A DNA stretch of 12,323 bases from positions 1 through 12,323 of the forward strand of contig JAGGXG010000105.1 of the NCBI GenBank assembly GCA_021163175.1, read 5' to 3'. Source of the stretch: Thermoplasmata archaeon. Lineage in GTDB: Archaea; Thermoplasmatota; E2; UBA202; JdFR-43. The notes below the pieces were generated by a model. It was given only the letters and a program-made list of their open reading frames with translations, did not search any database and was not told where the DNA came from. Position 1 is the first letter of the stretch. The number at the start of each line of letters is the position of its first letter. Positions 1 to 5,781 of this stretch are shown here, one piece after another. The position numbers and the translations under genes are program-made.

Positions 1-163
1 CAGTCTTTATCAGGATTCCATTTTTCTGCAGGTATTCATCCATCATTTTTATGAAAAGAATCGAATTTCTGATTTCCCATTTGCTTTTAGCTCTTCTTGG
101 CAATTTTTTTCTTTTGCTTGGCTGCCTGTAATGGCTTAGCTCATCCCATTTTACTCTTCTCAT
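1..163 (-). CDS. Unrecognised basic protein, N-terminal part only (runs off the window)
   Basis: An open frame of 54 codons begins at an ATG at 163 and continues past the window edge. It starts MRRVKWDELSHYRQPSK, has a strongly basic stretch at residues 17-28, then a helical-looking segment (about residues 29-49). I do not recognise the family. The start is well supported: an AAAGGAGG Shine-Dalgarno sequence lies at 170-177, six bases before the ATG. The frame overlaps the end of the upstream zinc-ribbon nucleotidyltransferase gene by 23 bp (141-163), so the two are almost certainly co-transcribed and probably translationally coupled. A short basic protein paired with a nucleotidyltransferase could be its antitoxin or partner, but that is inference from position only. 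Because the C-terminus is missing, total length and domain content are unknown. Confidence 0.6.
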   Translation of the reverse strand, partial: MRRVKWDELSHYRQPSKRKKLPRRAKSKWEIRNSILFIKMMDEYLQKNGILIKT

Positions 164-803
164 TTTCAGCCTCCTTTTTCACAATTTTAAGCATTTTAAG
201 TGATTCTTCTTTCCTGCATTTTTTCTCTAAATAGCTCCAGTCAATTTCATCAAAATAAAGTGATGCAATCCTTATAGCCTGCTCTTTATCCGCTTCACTT
301 TTCCAGTGTTCTGCTGCCTGTATCCTGTCAAACAATATATCTTCTATTCCAATAACATAAGCGTTTCCAACGGGGGTTTCAACGATGGTGATTTTTTCCA
401 TATCAATATCTTTTATATCTGCTGGCGTTTCAATATAAAGGCTCAAATCTTCTTTTATCCACATTCTCCCAAATTTTCTGAATTTCATTTTCTCCATAAT
501 TTTCTCAAATTCTTTTCTTTTTGTCTTATCAATAGCAATATCAATATCGGCTGTAGAATACCAATCTCTGGTATAAAATTCTACTGCAGCTCCCCCTACA
601 ATAACTGGCTTTATTCCATATTTTTTTGCCTCTCTACTTATTATAGCCATAATATATAGGTTTCTCTGAAAACCCCTCTCCAATTTTTTAGCCTCATAAA
701 ATATATCTTTTGAAGGATAATCGAGTCGCCTTTTGCATCTCGGACAAGAAACAGGATTTGGTTTTCTGGGTTTCCATTCATAGCCGCAGTAAGGGCATTT
801 CAT
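141..803 (-). CDS. Zinc-ribbon protein fused to a MNT/AbiEii-like nucleotidyltransferase
   Basis: This 220-residue protein has two parts. Residues 1-27 form a zinc ribbon with paired cysteines C3/C6 and C20/C23 (CPYCGYEW... CPRC), a type common in archaeal small DNA-binding and antitoxin-like proteins. Residues 45-195 look like a minimal nucleotidyltransferase: a VIVGGAAVEF strand-turn (68-77) followed by STADIDIAI (83-91) carries the GG and DxD signature, with D86 and D88 as likely metal ligands. E125 in LYIETP may be the third acidic residue, where Asp is more usual. A GIEDILFDRIQAAEHW segment (152-167) resembles the helix after the catalytic core in AbiEii/DUF6036 proteins. It is probably transcribed from its own promoter in the 38-bp gap after the DUF99 gene, and it overlaps the next gene by 23 bp. 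Function is inferred: nucleotide or nucleotidyl transfer to an unknown target, possibly a toxin or RNA-modifying enzyme. The fold assignment is fairly secure and the role is not. Confidence 0.8.
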   Translation of the reverse strand: MKCPYCGYEWKPRKPNPVSCPRCKRRLDYPSKDIFYEAKKLERGFQRNLYIMAIISREAKKYGIKPVIVGGAAVEFYTRDWYSTADIDIAIDKTKRKEFEKIMEKMKFRKFGRMWIKEDLSLYIETPADIKDIDMEKITIVETPVGNAYVIGIEDILFDRIQAAEHWKSEADKEQAIRIASLYFDEIDWSYLEKKCRKEESLKMLKIVKKEAENEKSKMG

Positions 804-822
804 AATAATAGTAATAATAATC

Positions 823-830
823 TATTATAT
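823..830 (-). promoter_or_regulatory. TATA box for the zinc-ribbon nucleotidyltransferase gene
   Basis: The minus strand reads ATATAATA, centred about 24 bp before the ATG at 803, inside the 38-bp gap after the DUF99 stop. No Shine-Dalgarno sequence precedes the ATG, so the mRNA is probably leaderless. The assignment rests on sequence and spacing only. Confidence 0.5.
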
Positions 831-841
831 GCTTTTCGCAA

Positions 842-1411
842 TCAGCATCTTCCTTTTGATTCACCTTTTTTAATTCCAGTTGCTATTAAATGAGCAATTC
901 TTATTGGTTCTGGAATTGCTCCTCTTACTGTAGCCAGTTTTATTATTTCTTTTGCTTTCTTTTCATCTATTCCAAAAAATTTTGAATATATGGTATAGCC
1001 AAGTTTTATTTCATGCATTTCTCCTTTATTTATTATTTCAAGCCTTTCCTTCCAATCATCAAAATGCTTTTTCAGAGCATCTTCTATTTTTTCCATATTT
1101 GGCTTTTCTCTCGTTACAGTTATGACAGGCAAATTTGTTTCATTGTATATTTTTTCTCCATCTATAACATTGAATCCTCCCAGAGCTATTCCATCAACCA
1201 TTATTATTTTTAGCTGACCAGCATGCCTGCTATTCTTAACCATATTTATTATTGCATCACTCGCATCTCTTCCATCTATCTCCACCTCGCTCTTCAAAAC
1301 ACCCTCAAGATAAATTCCGCCTCTCATTACAACTCCAACTATTCCAGTTTTTTCATCATTGAATGAAAATGGCATATCATCTATACCAAGAATTCTTATT
1401 TCTTTTTTCAT
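842..1411 (-). CDS. DUF99 family protein (endonuclease V-like fold)
   Basis: The 189-residue product matches the archaeal DUF99 (UPF0215) family in length and motifs. Visible are an N-terminal RILGIDDMPF (6-15), a central strand MVDGIALGGFNV (71-82), and a C-terminal RGAIPEPIRIAHLIATGI (163-180), the most diagnostic block. The family is distantly related to endonuclease V in the RNase H-like superfamily. The aspartates at 11/12 and 73 sit where metal-binding residues would be expected, so a nuclease or nucleic-acid role is plausible but not established. The ATG overlaps the Pth2 stop codon as ATGA, with no clear Shine-Dalgarno sequence, which suggests translation by reinitiation. It is the last gene of the operon led by the 76-residue protein. 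Its link to Pth2 hints at an RNA or translation-related job, by inference. Family call is firm, function unknown. Confidence 0.9.
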   Translation of the reverse strand: MKKEIRILGIDDMPFSFNDEKTGIVGVVMRGGIYLEGVLKSEVEIDGRDASDAIINMVKNSRHAGQLKIIMVDGIALGGFNVIDGEKIYNETNLPVITVTREKPNMEKIEDALKKHFDDWKERLEIINKGEMHEIKLGYTIYSKFFGIDEKKAKEIIKLATVRGAIPEPIRIAHLIATGIKKGESKGRC

Positions 1412-1752
1412 CTTAAAGGTAAATGCCCGGTTATCTCATCCACCTTTTCCTCTTCATCTGGACCAATTGCTATTGCCGTCAAAGTTCCGGGCTGAAGTTC
1501 GGTTAAACCAGCATCTCTTATGATGGCTGTCACCATTCCTTTTTCTCTTGCCTTTTCTTCAAGCTCCAGCATCTCCTTCTCTTTTGCTTTGACAACGACT
1601 TTTTTTGCCCCCTCCGCCCGCCATTTTTTCAGTATGCGGCGCTTTTTTTTGTAGGAAATTAAGGCTGCTTCCACTGCTGCATGCGCTGTCTGCGCTGCCA
1701 GCTTGCCGCAAGACATTTCTATATCATTCGTTATGATGGCCATTTTATACAT
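1408..1752 (-). CDS. pth2: Peptidyl-tRNA hydrolase, archaeal/eukaryotic type (Pth2)
   Basis: Pth2 cleaves the ester bond between peptide and tRNA on peptidyl-tRNAs that drop off the ribosome, recycling the tRNA in the cytoplasm. The 114-residue product carries the family signatures: MSCGKLAAQTAHAAVEAA (13-30), with the conserved Lys, Gln and His, and IIRDAGLTELQPGT (77-90) followed by LTAIAIGP (91-98). Length is typical. I chose the ATG at 1752 rather than one seven codons upstream because a GGGGTGG Shine-Dalgarno-like sequence (1760-1766) lies seven bases before it and would be inside the longer version, and because family members begin close to this point (MYKMAIITND). The gene overlaps the upstream 76-residue gene by 8 bp and the downstream DUF99 gene by 4 bp, so the three form a coupled operon. 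Confidence 0.95.
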   Translation of the reverse strand: MYKMAIITNDIEMSCGKLAAQTAHAAVEAALISYKKKRRILKKWRAEGAKKVVVKAKEKEMLELEEKAREKGMVTAIIRDAGLTELQPGTLTAIAIGPDEEEKVDEITGHLPLR

Positions 1753-1975
1753 TTTTGAGCCACCCCTTTGCAAGCTCCTTCGCTTTATCCCAGTTAACTA
1801 TACCTTTAACATGAATTTTTCCATCTTTCAATTCAACATGCTTCAATGGAATCGCACAGTAATCTTTTCCTTTCTTTATTATCAGCATGTCTTCATAGAA
1901 TGATATGCTCTCCCCTATTTTTTTTCCCTCGCTATCAACAACGAATCTCGCAAGGAGAGCAAATTTTTTTCGCAT
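1745..1975 (-). CDS. Small conserved-looking protein of unknown function, first gene of the Pth2 operon
   Basis: A 76-residue acidic-basic mixed protein with alternating short strands (FALLARFVV, ESISFYEDMLIIKK, YCAIPLKHVELKDGKIHVKG) followed by a C-terminal helix (NWDKAKELAKGWLKN). The strand-rich pattern suggests a small beta-barrel such as a PRC-barrel-like or DUF5749-type fold. I recall small beta-barrel proteins of this kind in archaea but cannot verify the family here. It has no signal peptide or membrane segment. It leads the operon, and its stop codon overlaps the Pth2 start by 8 bp, so it is expressed in a fixed ratio with Pth2 and DUF99. It faces the geranylgeranyl-reductase-family gene across only about 30 bp. 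No strong Shine-Dalgarno sequence is visible. The coding call is supported by the operon overlap and lack of alternatives on this strand. Confidence 0.75.
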   Translation of the reverse strand: MRKKFALLARFVVDSEGKKIGESISFYEDMLIIKKGKDYCAIPLKHVELKDGKIHVKGIVNWDKAKELAKGWLKNV

Positions 1976-1979
1976 ATTA

Positions 1980-1987
1980 TTAAATAT
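1980..1987 (+). promoter_or_regulatory. TATA box for the geranylgeranyl-reductase-family gene
   Basis: TTAAATAT is centred 23.5 bp before the ATG at 2007, matching the spacing seen at other leaderless genes here. A weaker minus-strand candidate, around 1995-2002 (TTTAAG-like), could serve the divergent 76-residue gene. If so, the two core promoters overlap within the roughly 30-bp divergent gap. Confidence 0.45.
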
Positions 1988-2006
1988 TTCCTTTTACTTA
2001 AACATG

Positions 2007-3068
2007 ATGTTCGATTTCGCCATCATCGGCGCAGGCCCAGCAGGCAACATGGCAGCTTGGCAGCTTGCAAAGCAGGGCTATAAAACGATTGTTTTTGAAG
2101 AGCACAACAGCATTGGCTTCCCAGTAAGATGCGCTGGCCTCGTTAGCGAGCATGTAATAAAAATGCATGATGAGGGTATATTAAATGAAATAAAAGGAGC
2201 AATCGCTGTTTTTCCAGATGGAAAAGAAATTGTTATAGGAGGAGACAGAACACATGCCTTCGTTATAGATCGCCACATTTTTGATTCAAGTCTGGCGGAA
2301 AAAGCGATGGCGGAAGGCGCTGAATACATCTTGGGAAAAAAAGTTAAAAAAATCATCGCCAGAGAATTTTTCGAGATAGAAGGAATAAAGGCAAGGCGTT
2401 TAATAGGGGCAGATGGCCCAAAAAGTTTGGTGGCGAGACAATTCAAAATGGGAGAAATAGCCTTCTTCAATGCAATTCAGGGGTATGGAAAATATGAAAT
2501 GGATGAAGAATTTGTAAAAATTTTTTTAAGTAATGAAATCGCCCCCGGCTTTTTTGCATGGATTGTTCCTGCTGACAAAGCAAGAATTGGTTTGGCAACA
2601 TTAAATAAAAATGTTAGGAAATATTTCAATGCCTTTCTAAAAAAATTGGGTGCTTCAACAAATGAAATAACAGCGGGCCTGATTCCATTTGGACTGAGAA
2701 AATTTGCAAGGAAAAGGATAGCATTGGTTGGAGATGCAGCTGGACAAACAAAAGCGACGAGCGGCGGCGGGCTCTATGCAGGGATGAAAGCAAGCGTTAT
2801 ACTAGCAGAGAATGCTGAAGATTTTTTAGAATATGAGAGCAGCTATATGGGCAGCGTGGGAAAAGAATTAAGGAAATGCATTTTGATGCGGAAAATTTTG
2901 AACAGGATGGGTGACAAAGGACTAAACAGCATTGCAGTCATCGTTGAAGAAAACATAGATTTAATAAATAAATATGGAGATATAGACTATCCATCAATTG
3001 TTGTTAAAGAAATTGCGAAAAGACATCCATTTAAAACGCTCGCCGCCATTGCGAAAGCTTTTATATGA
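2007..3068 (+). CDS. Geranylgeranyl reductase family FAD-dependent oxidoreductase
   Basis: The 353-residue protein is an FAD-binding oxidoreductase of the group that includes archaeal digeranylgeranylglycerophospholipid reductases, which saturate the isoprenoid chains of membrane lipids. Motifs in order: Rossmann dinucleotide site IIGAGPAGNMAA (6-17), acidic end of strand 2 at VFEEH (29-33), the family block FPVRCAGLVS (38-47), GADGPKS (134-140), and the second FAD site IALVGDAAGQTKATSGGGLY (238-257). The last block is especially typical of this family. ATG codons lie in tandem at 2004 and 2007. I chose 2007 because a TATA-like element sits 23.5 bp upstream, as at other leaderless genes here. 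An in-frame start further upstream would run antisense into the divergent gene. It is somewhat shorter than many homologues, and archaea often carry several paralogues, so the substrate is unsure. Its 3' end overlaps the DUF1614 gene by 8 bp, tail to tail. Confidence 0.88.
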   Translation: MFDFAIIGAGPAGNMAAWQLAKQGYKTIVFEEHNSIGFPVRCAGLVSEHVIKMHDEGILNEIKGAIAVFPDGKEIVIGGDRTHAFVIDRHIFDSSLAEKAMAEGAEYILGKKVKKIIAREFFEIEGIKARRLIGADGPKSLVARQFKMGEIAFFNAIQGYGKYEMDEEFVKIFLSNEIAPGFFAWIVPADKARIGLATLNKNVRKYFNAFLKKLGASTNEITAGLIPFGLRKFARKRIALVGDAAGQTKATSGGGLYAGMKASVILAENAEDFLEYESSYMGSVGKELRKCILMRKILNRMGDKGLNSIAVIVEENIDLINKYGDIDYPSIVVKEIAKRHPFKTLAAIAKAFI

Positions 3069-3744
3069 GCAAAACCGCTATCACACCAGATAAAAATATC
3101 CCATCGAATGTTCCGGCTCCTCCTATACTCGCTATGGGGGCTCCAAGCTCCTTTATTTTATGCAAATTCAACAAATCTGCTCCAATAAGTGTGCCGAGTG
3201 TGCCAGCAAGATATGCAATAACGACAGGATTTTCTCTCGCTATAGCCAAAGCAACAATGGCAGCAGCAATCGGAGGAATGAATGCTGGAATTGCTATTCC
3301 CAAACCTTTTACAGGTTTAGCCAGGATTTTGCATATTATGGCAACAAAAACTATTGCAAAAATGGCCTTTAGAATCAATGCCTGACTTAAACGCGCAAAT
3401 TCGTATATTGCTATTGAAATTGGGATAATTGCTCCCCCGAAGTTTATGGCAAGAATCGTCTCCTGCTTCCCATGAAAAGGTATCCTGTAACGAATGCCAA
3501 AAAAGTTTATTTCCTCTATTCTTTCAACCTCACTTTTCCATCTCTTCAGAGGTATGTTTATCGAACTCCCTATCAAAGAAAGCCAGAATAAAAGGTATGC
3601 GATACTTGCAGGAATGCCAAGACGGGCAAAAACGATGGTAACGCTTCCAGCAAAAAGAAGAAAAAAGAATGGAAGGAAAAACAGGAAAAGGAGGAAAATG
3701 AAAAGAGAAGGAAAGGCATAAGGAAATTTCACATATTCTTCCAT
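3061..3744 (-). CDS. DUF1614 family multi-spanning membrane protein
   Basis: A 227-residue, strongly hydrophobic protein with about six to seven membrane segments. The first two hydrophobic blocks (about 13-34 and 45-60) precede a short polar loop rich in charged residues (KRWKSEVERIEE). NFFGIRYRIPF and the later segment LAGTLGTLIGADLLNLHKI, followed by GGAGTFDGIFLSGVIAVLL at the C-terminus, are typical of DUF1614. The conserved glycine, Asp and His residues in those blocks suggest a transport or enzymatic role, but no function is established. I chose the ATG at 3744 (MEEYVKF) over a TTG two codons upstream because a TATA-like element is centred about 26 bp before it. The gene ends inside the geranylgeranyl-reductase-family gene, with the two stop codons 8 bp across each other. 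Confidence 0.85.
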   Translation of the reverse strand: MEEYVKFPYAFPSLFIFLLFLFFLPFFFLLFAGSVTIVFARLGIPASIAYLLFWLSLIGSSINIPLKRWKSEVERIEEINFFGIRYRIPFHGKQETILAINFGGAIIPISIAIYEFARLSQALILKAIFAIVFVAIICKILAKPVKGLGIAIPAFIPPIAAAIVALAIARENPVVIAYLAGTLGTLIGADLLNLHKIKELGAPIASIGGAGTFDGIFLSGVIAVLLI

Positions 3745-3765
3745 AAACAAAAATGAAGACGATTC

Positions 3766-3773
3766 TAATATAT
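3766..3773 (-). promoter_or_regulatory. TATA box for the DUF1614 gene
   Basis: The minus strand reads ATATATTA, centred 25.5 bp before the ATG at 3744. No Shine-Dalgarno sequence is present, which again suggests a leaderless transcript. Confidence 0.5.
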
Positions 3774-3792
3774 CTTTTGGCTATTTGAAGTG

Positions 3793-3847
3793 ATATGGAA
3801 TAAAAACGCCTGAGAATTTCACAATCTTTAAATATTTCATTCCATAT
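3793..3847. repeat. 9-bp inverted repeat flanking the SatP-like gene's TATA box
   Basis: ATATGGAAT at 3793-3801 and its exact complement ATTCCATAT at 3839-3847 lie on either side of the TATA box (3827-3834). The downstream arm falls between the TATA box and the start codon, a good place for a repressor. This could be a pair of operator half-sites or chance in AT-rich DNA. Confidence 0.35.
3827..3834 (+). promoter_or_regulatory. TATA box for the SatP-like transporter gene
   Basis: TTTAAATA is a near-ideal archaeal TATA box, centred 23.5 bp before the ATG at 3854. The transcript should be leaderless. Confidence 0.6.
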
Positions 3848-3853
3848 GCCATC

Positions 3854-4381
3854 ATGAAATTGAATGCATCGTATCTGGGGCTTGCTGCGTTTGCTCTCAC
3901 GACCTTTGTTCTATCGATGGCAAATATAGGTGCGATAAAAAGCGATGTTGTTATTCCATTGGCTTTTTTCTATGGCGGCATGGCGCAGTTTGCGGCGGGC
4001 ATGTTTTCTTTTAAAGCTGAGGATAATTTTGGTGGCACAGCATTTTCATCATATGGTGCATTCTGGCTCTCTTTTGGTTTGATGAAGTTGCTTGAAAAAT
4101 TTGGATATTATGAACCAAGCTCGACAGAGATTGGTGTAATGCTGATTGCATGGGGAATATTTACCCTGTATATGTGGATTCCTTCCCTCAAAATAGGTAA
4201 AGCGTTATCTCTTGTTTTCCTTACTTTGTGGCTAACATTCTTTATATTGGGGACATCCGCCATATATGGCTATTCAACAAAAGTTGGAGGATATGTTGGC
4301 TTGATATGTGCATTGCTTGCATGGTATGTTTCTTTTGCAGGCATAACAAATGAGATATATCAGAAGAAATTGCCTCTATAA
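3854..4381 (+). CDS. GPR1/FUN34/SatP (YaaH) family acetate transporter-like protein
   Basis: The 175-residue protein has the length and six-helix layout of the SatP/YaaH family, which moves acetate and succinate across the cytoplasmic membrane. The second conserved block is clear: FFYGGMAQFAAGMFSFKAED (38-57), then GGTAFSSYGAFWLSFGLMKL (60-79). Four more hydrophobic segments follow, including IGVMLIAWGIFTLYMWIPS and a final GLICALLAWYVSFAGI. The N-terminal family signature, usually NPAPLGL, reads NASYLGL at residues 4-10: both prolines are gone but Asn and LGL remain. This may alter substrate or gating, so specificity for acetate is inferred, not shown. The gene has its own promoter with a 9-bp inverted repeat around it. 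Its last 22 bp overlap the thioredoxin gene tail to tail. Confidence 0.88.
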   Translation: MKLNASYLGLAAFALTTFVLSMANIGAIKSDVVIPLAFFYGGMAQFAAGMFSFKAEDNFGGTAFSSYGAFWLSFGLMKLLEKFGYYEPSSTEIGVMLIAWGIFTLYMWIPSLKIGKALSLVFLTLWLTFFILGTSAIYGYSTKVGGYVGLICALLAWYVSFAGITNEIYQKKLPL

Positions 4382-4683
4382 ACTTCTTCTATTTCATACC
4401 TTATATCTTCTTTGGATTTTGAGCCAATCATTCTTTTTACAGGCTCACCATTAAAAAATATAATTATAGTTGGTAAACTCAAAACATTGTAACTTCTTGC
4501 TATCTCAAGATTGTCATCTGTATTTAGCTTTCCGAAAGCTATACCTGGCATTTCCCTTTCAAGCTCTTCCAAAATTTTTTCGATTGTGAAGCATGGCTTA
4601 CACCAGGTAGCCCAAAAATCTACCACCGCTATTTTATTTCTTCTTATAAAATCATTGAAATTGCTCGCATTCAGCTCATTCAT
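4360..4683 (-). CDS. Thioredoxin
   Basis: A 107-residue cytoplasmic thioredoxin with the standard fold and length. The active site is WCKPC (C28 and C31) after VVDFWATW, with Lys in place of the usual Gly, a variant that can shift redox potential. The cis-proline loop LSLPTIIIF (68-76, P71) and the following NGEPVKRMIG turn complete the family pattern. The role is reduction of protein disulfides, and the reductase partner is not in this window. The ATG at 4683 lies about 22.5 bp from a TATA box also used, in the opposite direction, by the DUF89 gene. The C-terminal coding sequence overlaps the SatP-like gene by 22 bp. No signal peptide is present. Confidence 0.95.
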   Translation of the reverse strand: MNELNASNFNDFIRRNKIAVVDFWATWCKPCFTIEKILEELEREMPGIAFGKLNTDDNLEIARSYNVLSLPTIIIFFNGEPVKRMIGSKSKEDIRYEIEEVYRGNFF

Positions 4684-4692
4684 ACTGGTATA

Positions 4693-4718
4693 GCATATAC
4701 CTATAAATATTCATATGC
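4693..4718. promoter_or_regulatory. Symmetric bidirectional promoter between thioredoxin and DUF89 genes
   Basis: A TATAAATA core (4702-4709) lies midway between the two divergent start codons: its centre is 22.5 bp from the thioredoxin ATG (4683) and 24.5 bp from the DUF89 ATG (4730). It is flanked by a perfect 6-bp inverted repeat, GCATAT (4693-4698) and ATATGC (4713-4718). One TATA element read in both directions would account for both leaderless transcripts. Confidence 0.55.
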
Positions 4719-4729
4719 AATAAGCCATC

Positions 4730-5599
4730 ATGAAAATGAAACCTCGCTGCGTTCCATGCATTTTAAATCGCGTTGTGTATGAAAGCGAGCTGGTCATCAA
4801 AGAACAGAAAAAGATGGAAGAAGTTATGAAAAAGGTTGTTAAAAAAATAAGTGAGCTGTATGGAAGCGGTTTAAGTTCAGCTGAAATAGCAACGCAAATA
4901 CATGGGCTAGCGTATGAGCTAATAGGAAACAGAGATCCATACAAGGAATTGAAAGAGAGGAGCAATGAAATTGCCCTGAAATTGTTGCCTAAAGCCGAAA
5001 GATTCATTGAAAGCTCCAAAAATAAAATCGAGGCGGCAATGCTTATCTCCATAGCAGGAAATTCCATAGATTTTGGCATCGCAGGCAGCGCCGCCAGCCC
5101 TGAAGAGCTTGAAAGGAAATTTGATGATTTGGTAAAGCAGGGGCTTTATCACAATGATTTCAAAAAAATGGAAAAATATCTTAATGGGAATATAGTTTAT
5201 TTCACTGACAATTGTGGAGAAATAGTTTTTGATAAACTTGTTTGCAGAGAGCTTAAAAAAATCGCAAATCATGTGACGATAGTTCCTAAAAAATATCCAA
5301 TACTTACAGATGCAACATACCAAGATGTTAAAAAACTGGGTTTTGATGAGATTGTTGACGAGATAATAACGACGGGAGGATTTGCGGTTGGCGTGGATTT
5401 TGAATCGATGCCAGAAAAACTGAAAAATAGGATAGGAGAGGCAGATATAATAATATCGAAAGGAATGGCCAACTATGAGGCTTTTTCTGAAGCAAACTAC
5501 AGACCAATAGCATATTTGCTTAGGGTGAAGTGTAAAAGTATAGCAGAAGATATGGGATTGCCTGTAAATGTAAATGCCATAAAATTATATGAATCTTAG
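4730..5599 (+). CDS. DUF89 family metal-dependent damage-control phosphatase
   Basis: The 289-residue protein matches the archaeal DUF89/ARMT1-like family, proposed to remove phosphate from damaged or side-product phosphometabolites. Motifs in order: an N-terminal CVPC pair (C7, C10) in the helical domain, AGNSIDFG (109-116), YFTDNCGEIVFDK (157-169) with the metal-binding DN and E, ILTDAT (191-196), and SKGMANYEAF (243-252), the usual phosphate-site block. The C-terminal LLRVKCKSIAEDMGLP also fits the family. Length is typical for the short archaeal form. The ATG at 4730 sits 24.5 bp from the shared TATA box, and a second ATG two codons on (4736) is less well placed. Sharing a promoter with thioredoxin suggests joint expression, perhaps under oxidative or metabolic stress, by inference. 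The physiological substrate is unknown. The 3' end overlaps the DUF3096-like gene by 15 bp. Confidence 0.9.
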   Translation: MKMKPRCVPCILNRVVYESELVIKEQKKMEEVMKKVVKKISELYGSGLSSAEIATQIHGLAYELIGNRDPYKELKERSNEIALKLLPKAERFIESSKNKIEAAMLISIAGNSIDFGIAGSAASPEELERKFDDLVKQGLYHNDFKKMEKYLNGNIVYFTDNCGEIVFDKLVCRELKKIANHVTIVPKKYPILTDATYQDVKKLGFDEIVDEIITTGGFAVGVDFESMPEKLKNRIGEADIIISKGMANYEAFSEANYRPIAYLLRVKCKSIAEDMGLPVNVNAIKLYES

Positions 5600-5761
5600 A
5601 AGCAAAACCAAACCATTTATTATGAGATACAAGCCAACCAGCCATGCGATTATCTGGGGAAATATGATCACCAGCAAGCCAAATAAAATCATCAGAATTG
5701 GCGTTACAATGCCAAATTGCAAAGGAGGATAAAATCTTCTTCTACCCATCATTTTTATCAT
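5585..5761 (-). CDS. Small DUF3096-like membrane protein
   Basis: A 58-residue protein with a basic start (MIKMMGRRRFYPPLQ) and two hydrophobic helices, roughly residues 17-33 (IVTPILMILFGLLVIIF) and 35-57 (QIIAWLVGLYLIINGLVLLLR). The FGLLVIIFP...GLYLIINGL pattern resembles DUF3096, a family of tiny two-helix membrane proteins with no known function, and the positive N-terminus suggests a defined membrane orientation. Several start codons are possible (5761, 5752, 5749, or an upstream one at 5848 that would overlap the peptidase gene by 67 bp). I picked 5761 as the longest version that stays clear of the peptidase. It lies 20 bp after the peptidase stop, downstream of a T-rich tract, so it may be a read-through product or have a weak promoter of its own. 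Its end overlaps the DUF89 gene by 15 bp. Confidence 0.65.
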   Translation of the reverse strand: MIKMMGRRRFYPPLQFGIVTPILMILFGLLVIIFPQIIAWLVGLYLIINGLVLLLRFI

Positions 5762-5780
5762 AAAAATAAAAAGGGGAAAG
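5762..5780 (-). terminator. Possible oligo-T terminator after the peptidase gene
   Basis: Just past the peptidase stop codon the transcript strand has CTTTCCCC followed by T5-A-T5. Archaeal termination commonly uses such U-rich tracts without a hairpin. It precedes the DUF3096-like gene, so termination may be partial. Confidence 0.35.
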
Positions 5781-5781
5781 A

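Noticed and set aside
1753..1773. Longer Pth2 start at 1773
   Set aside because: It would place the Shine-Dalgarno sequence inside the coding region and add seven residues not expected at the family's N-terminus.
1905..2003. Upstream in-frame extension of the geranylgeranyl-reductase-family gene
   Set aside because: It would run antisense across the 76-residue gene and across the TATA element, and the extra residues lack any recognisable signal. The Rossmann motif starts normally right after 2007.
2078..2470. A 130-codon minus-strand frame
   Set aside because: It is antisense to the FAD-binding half of the geranylgeranyl-reductase-family gene, with no family motif or plausible ribosome site.
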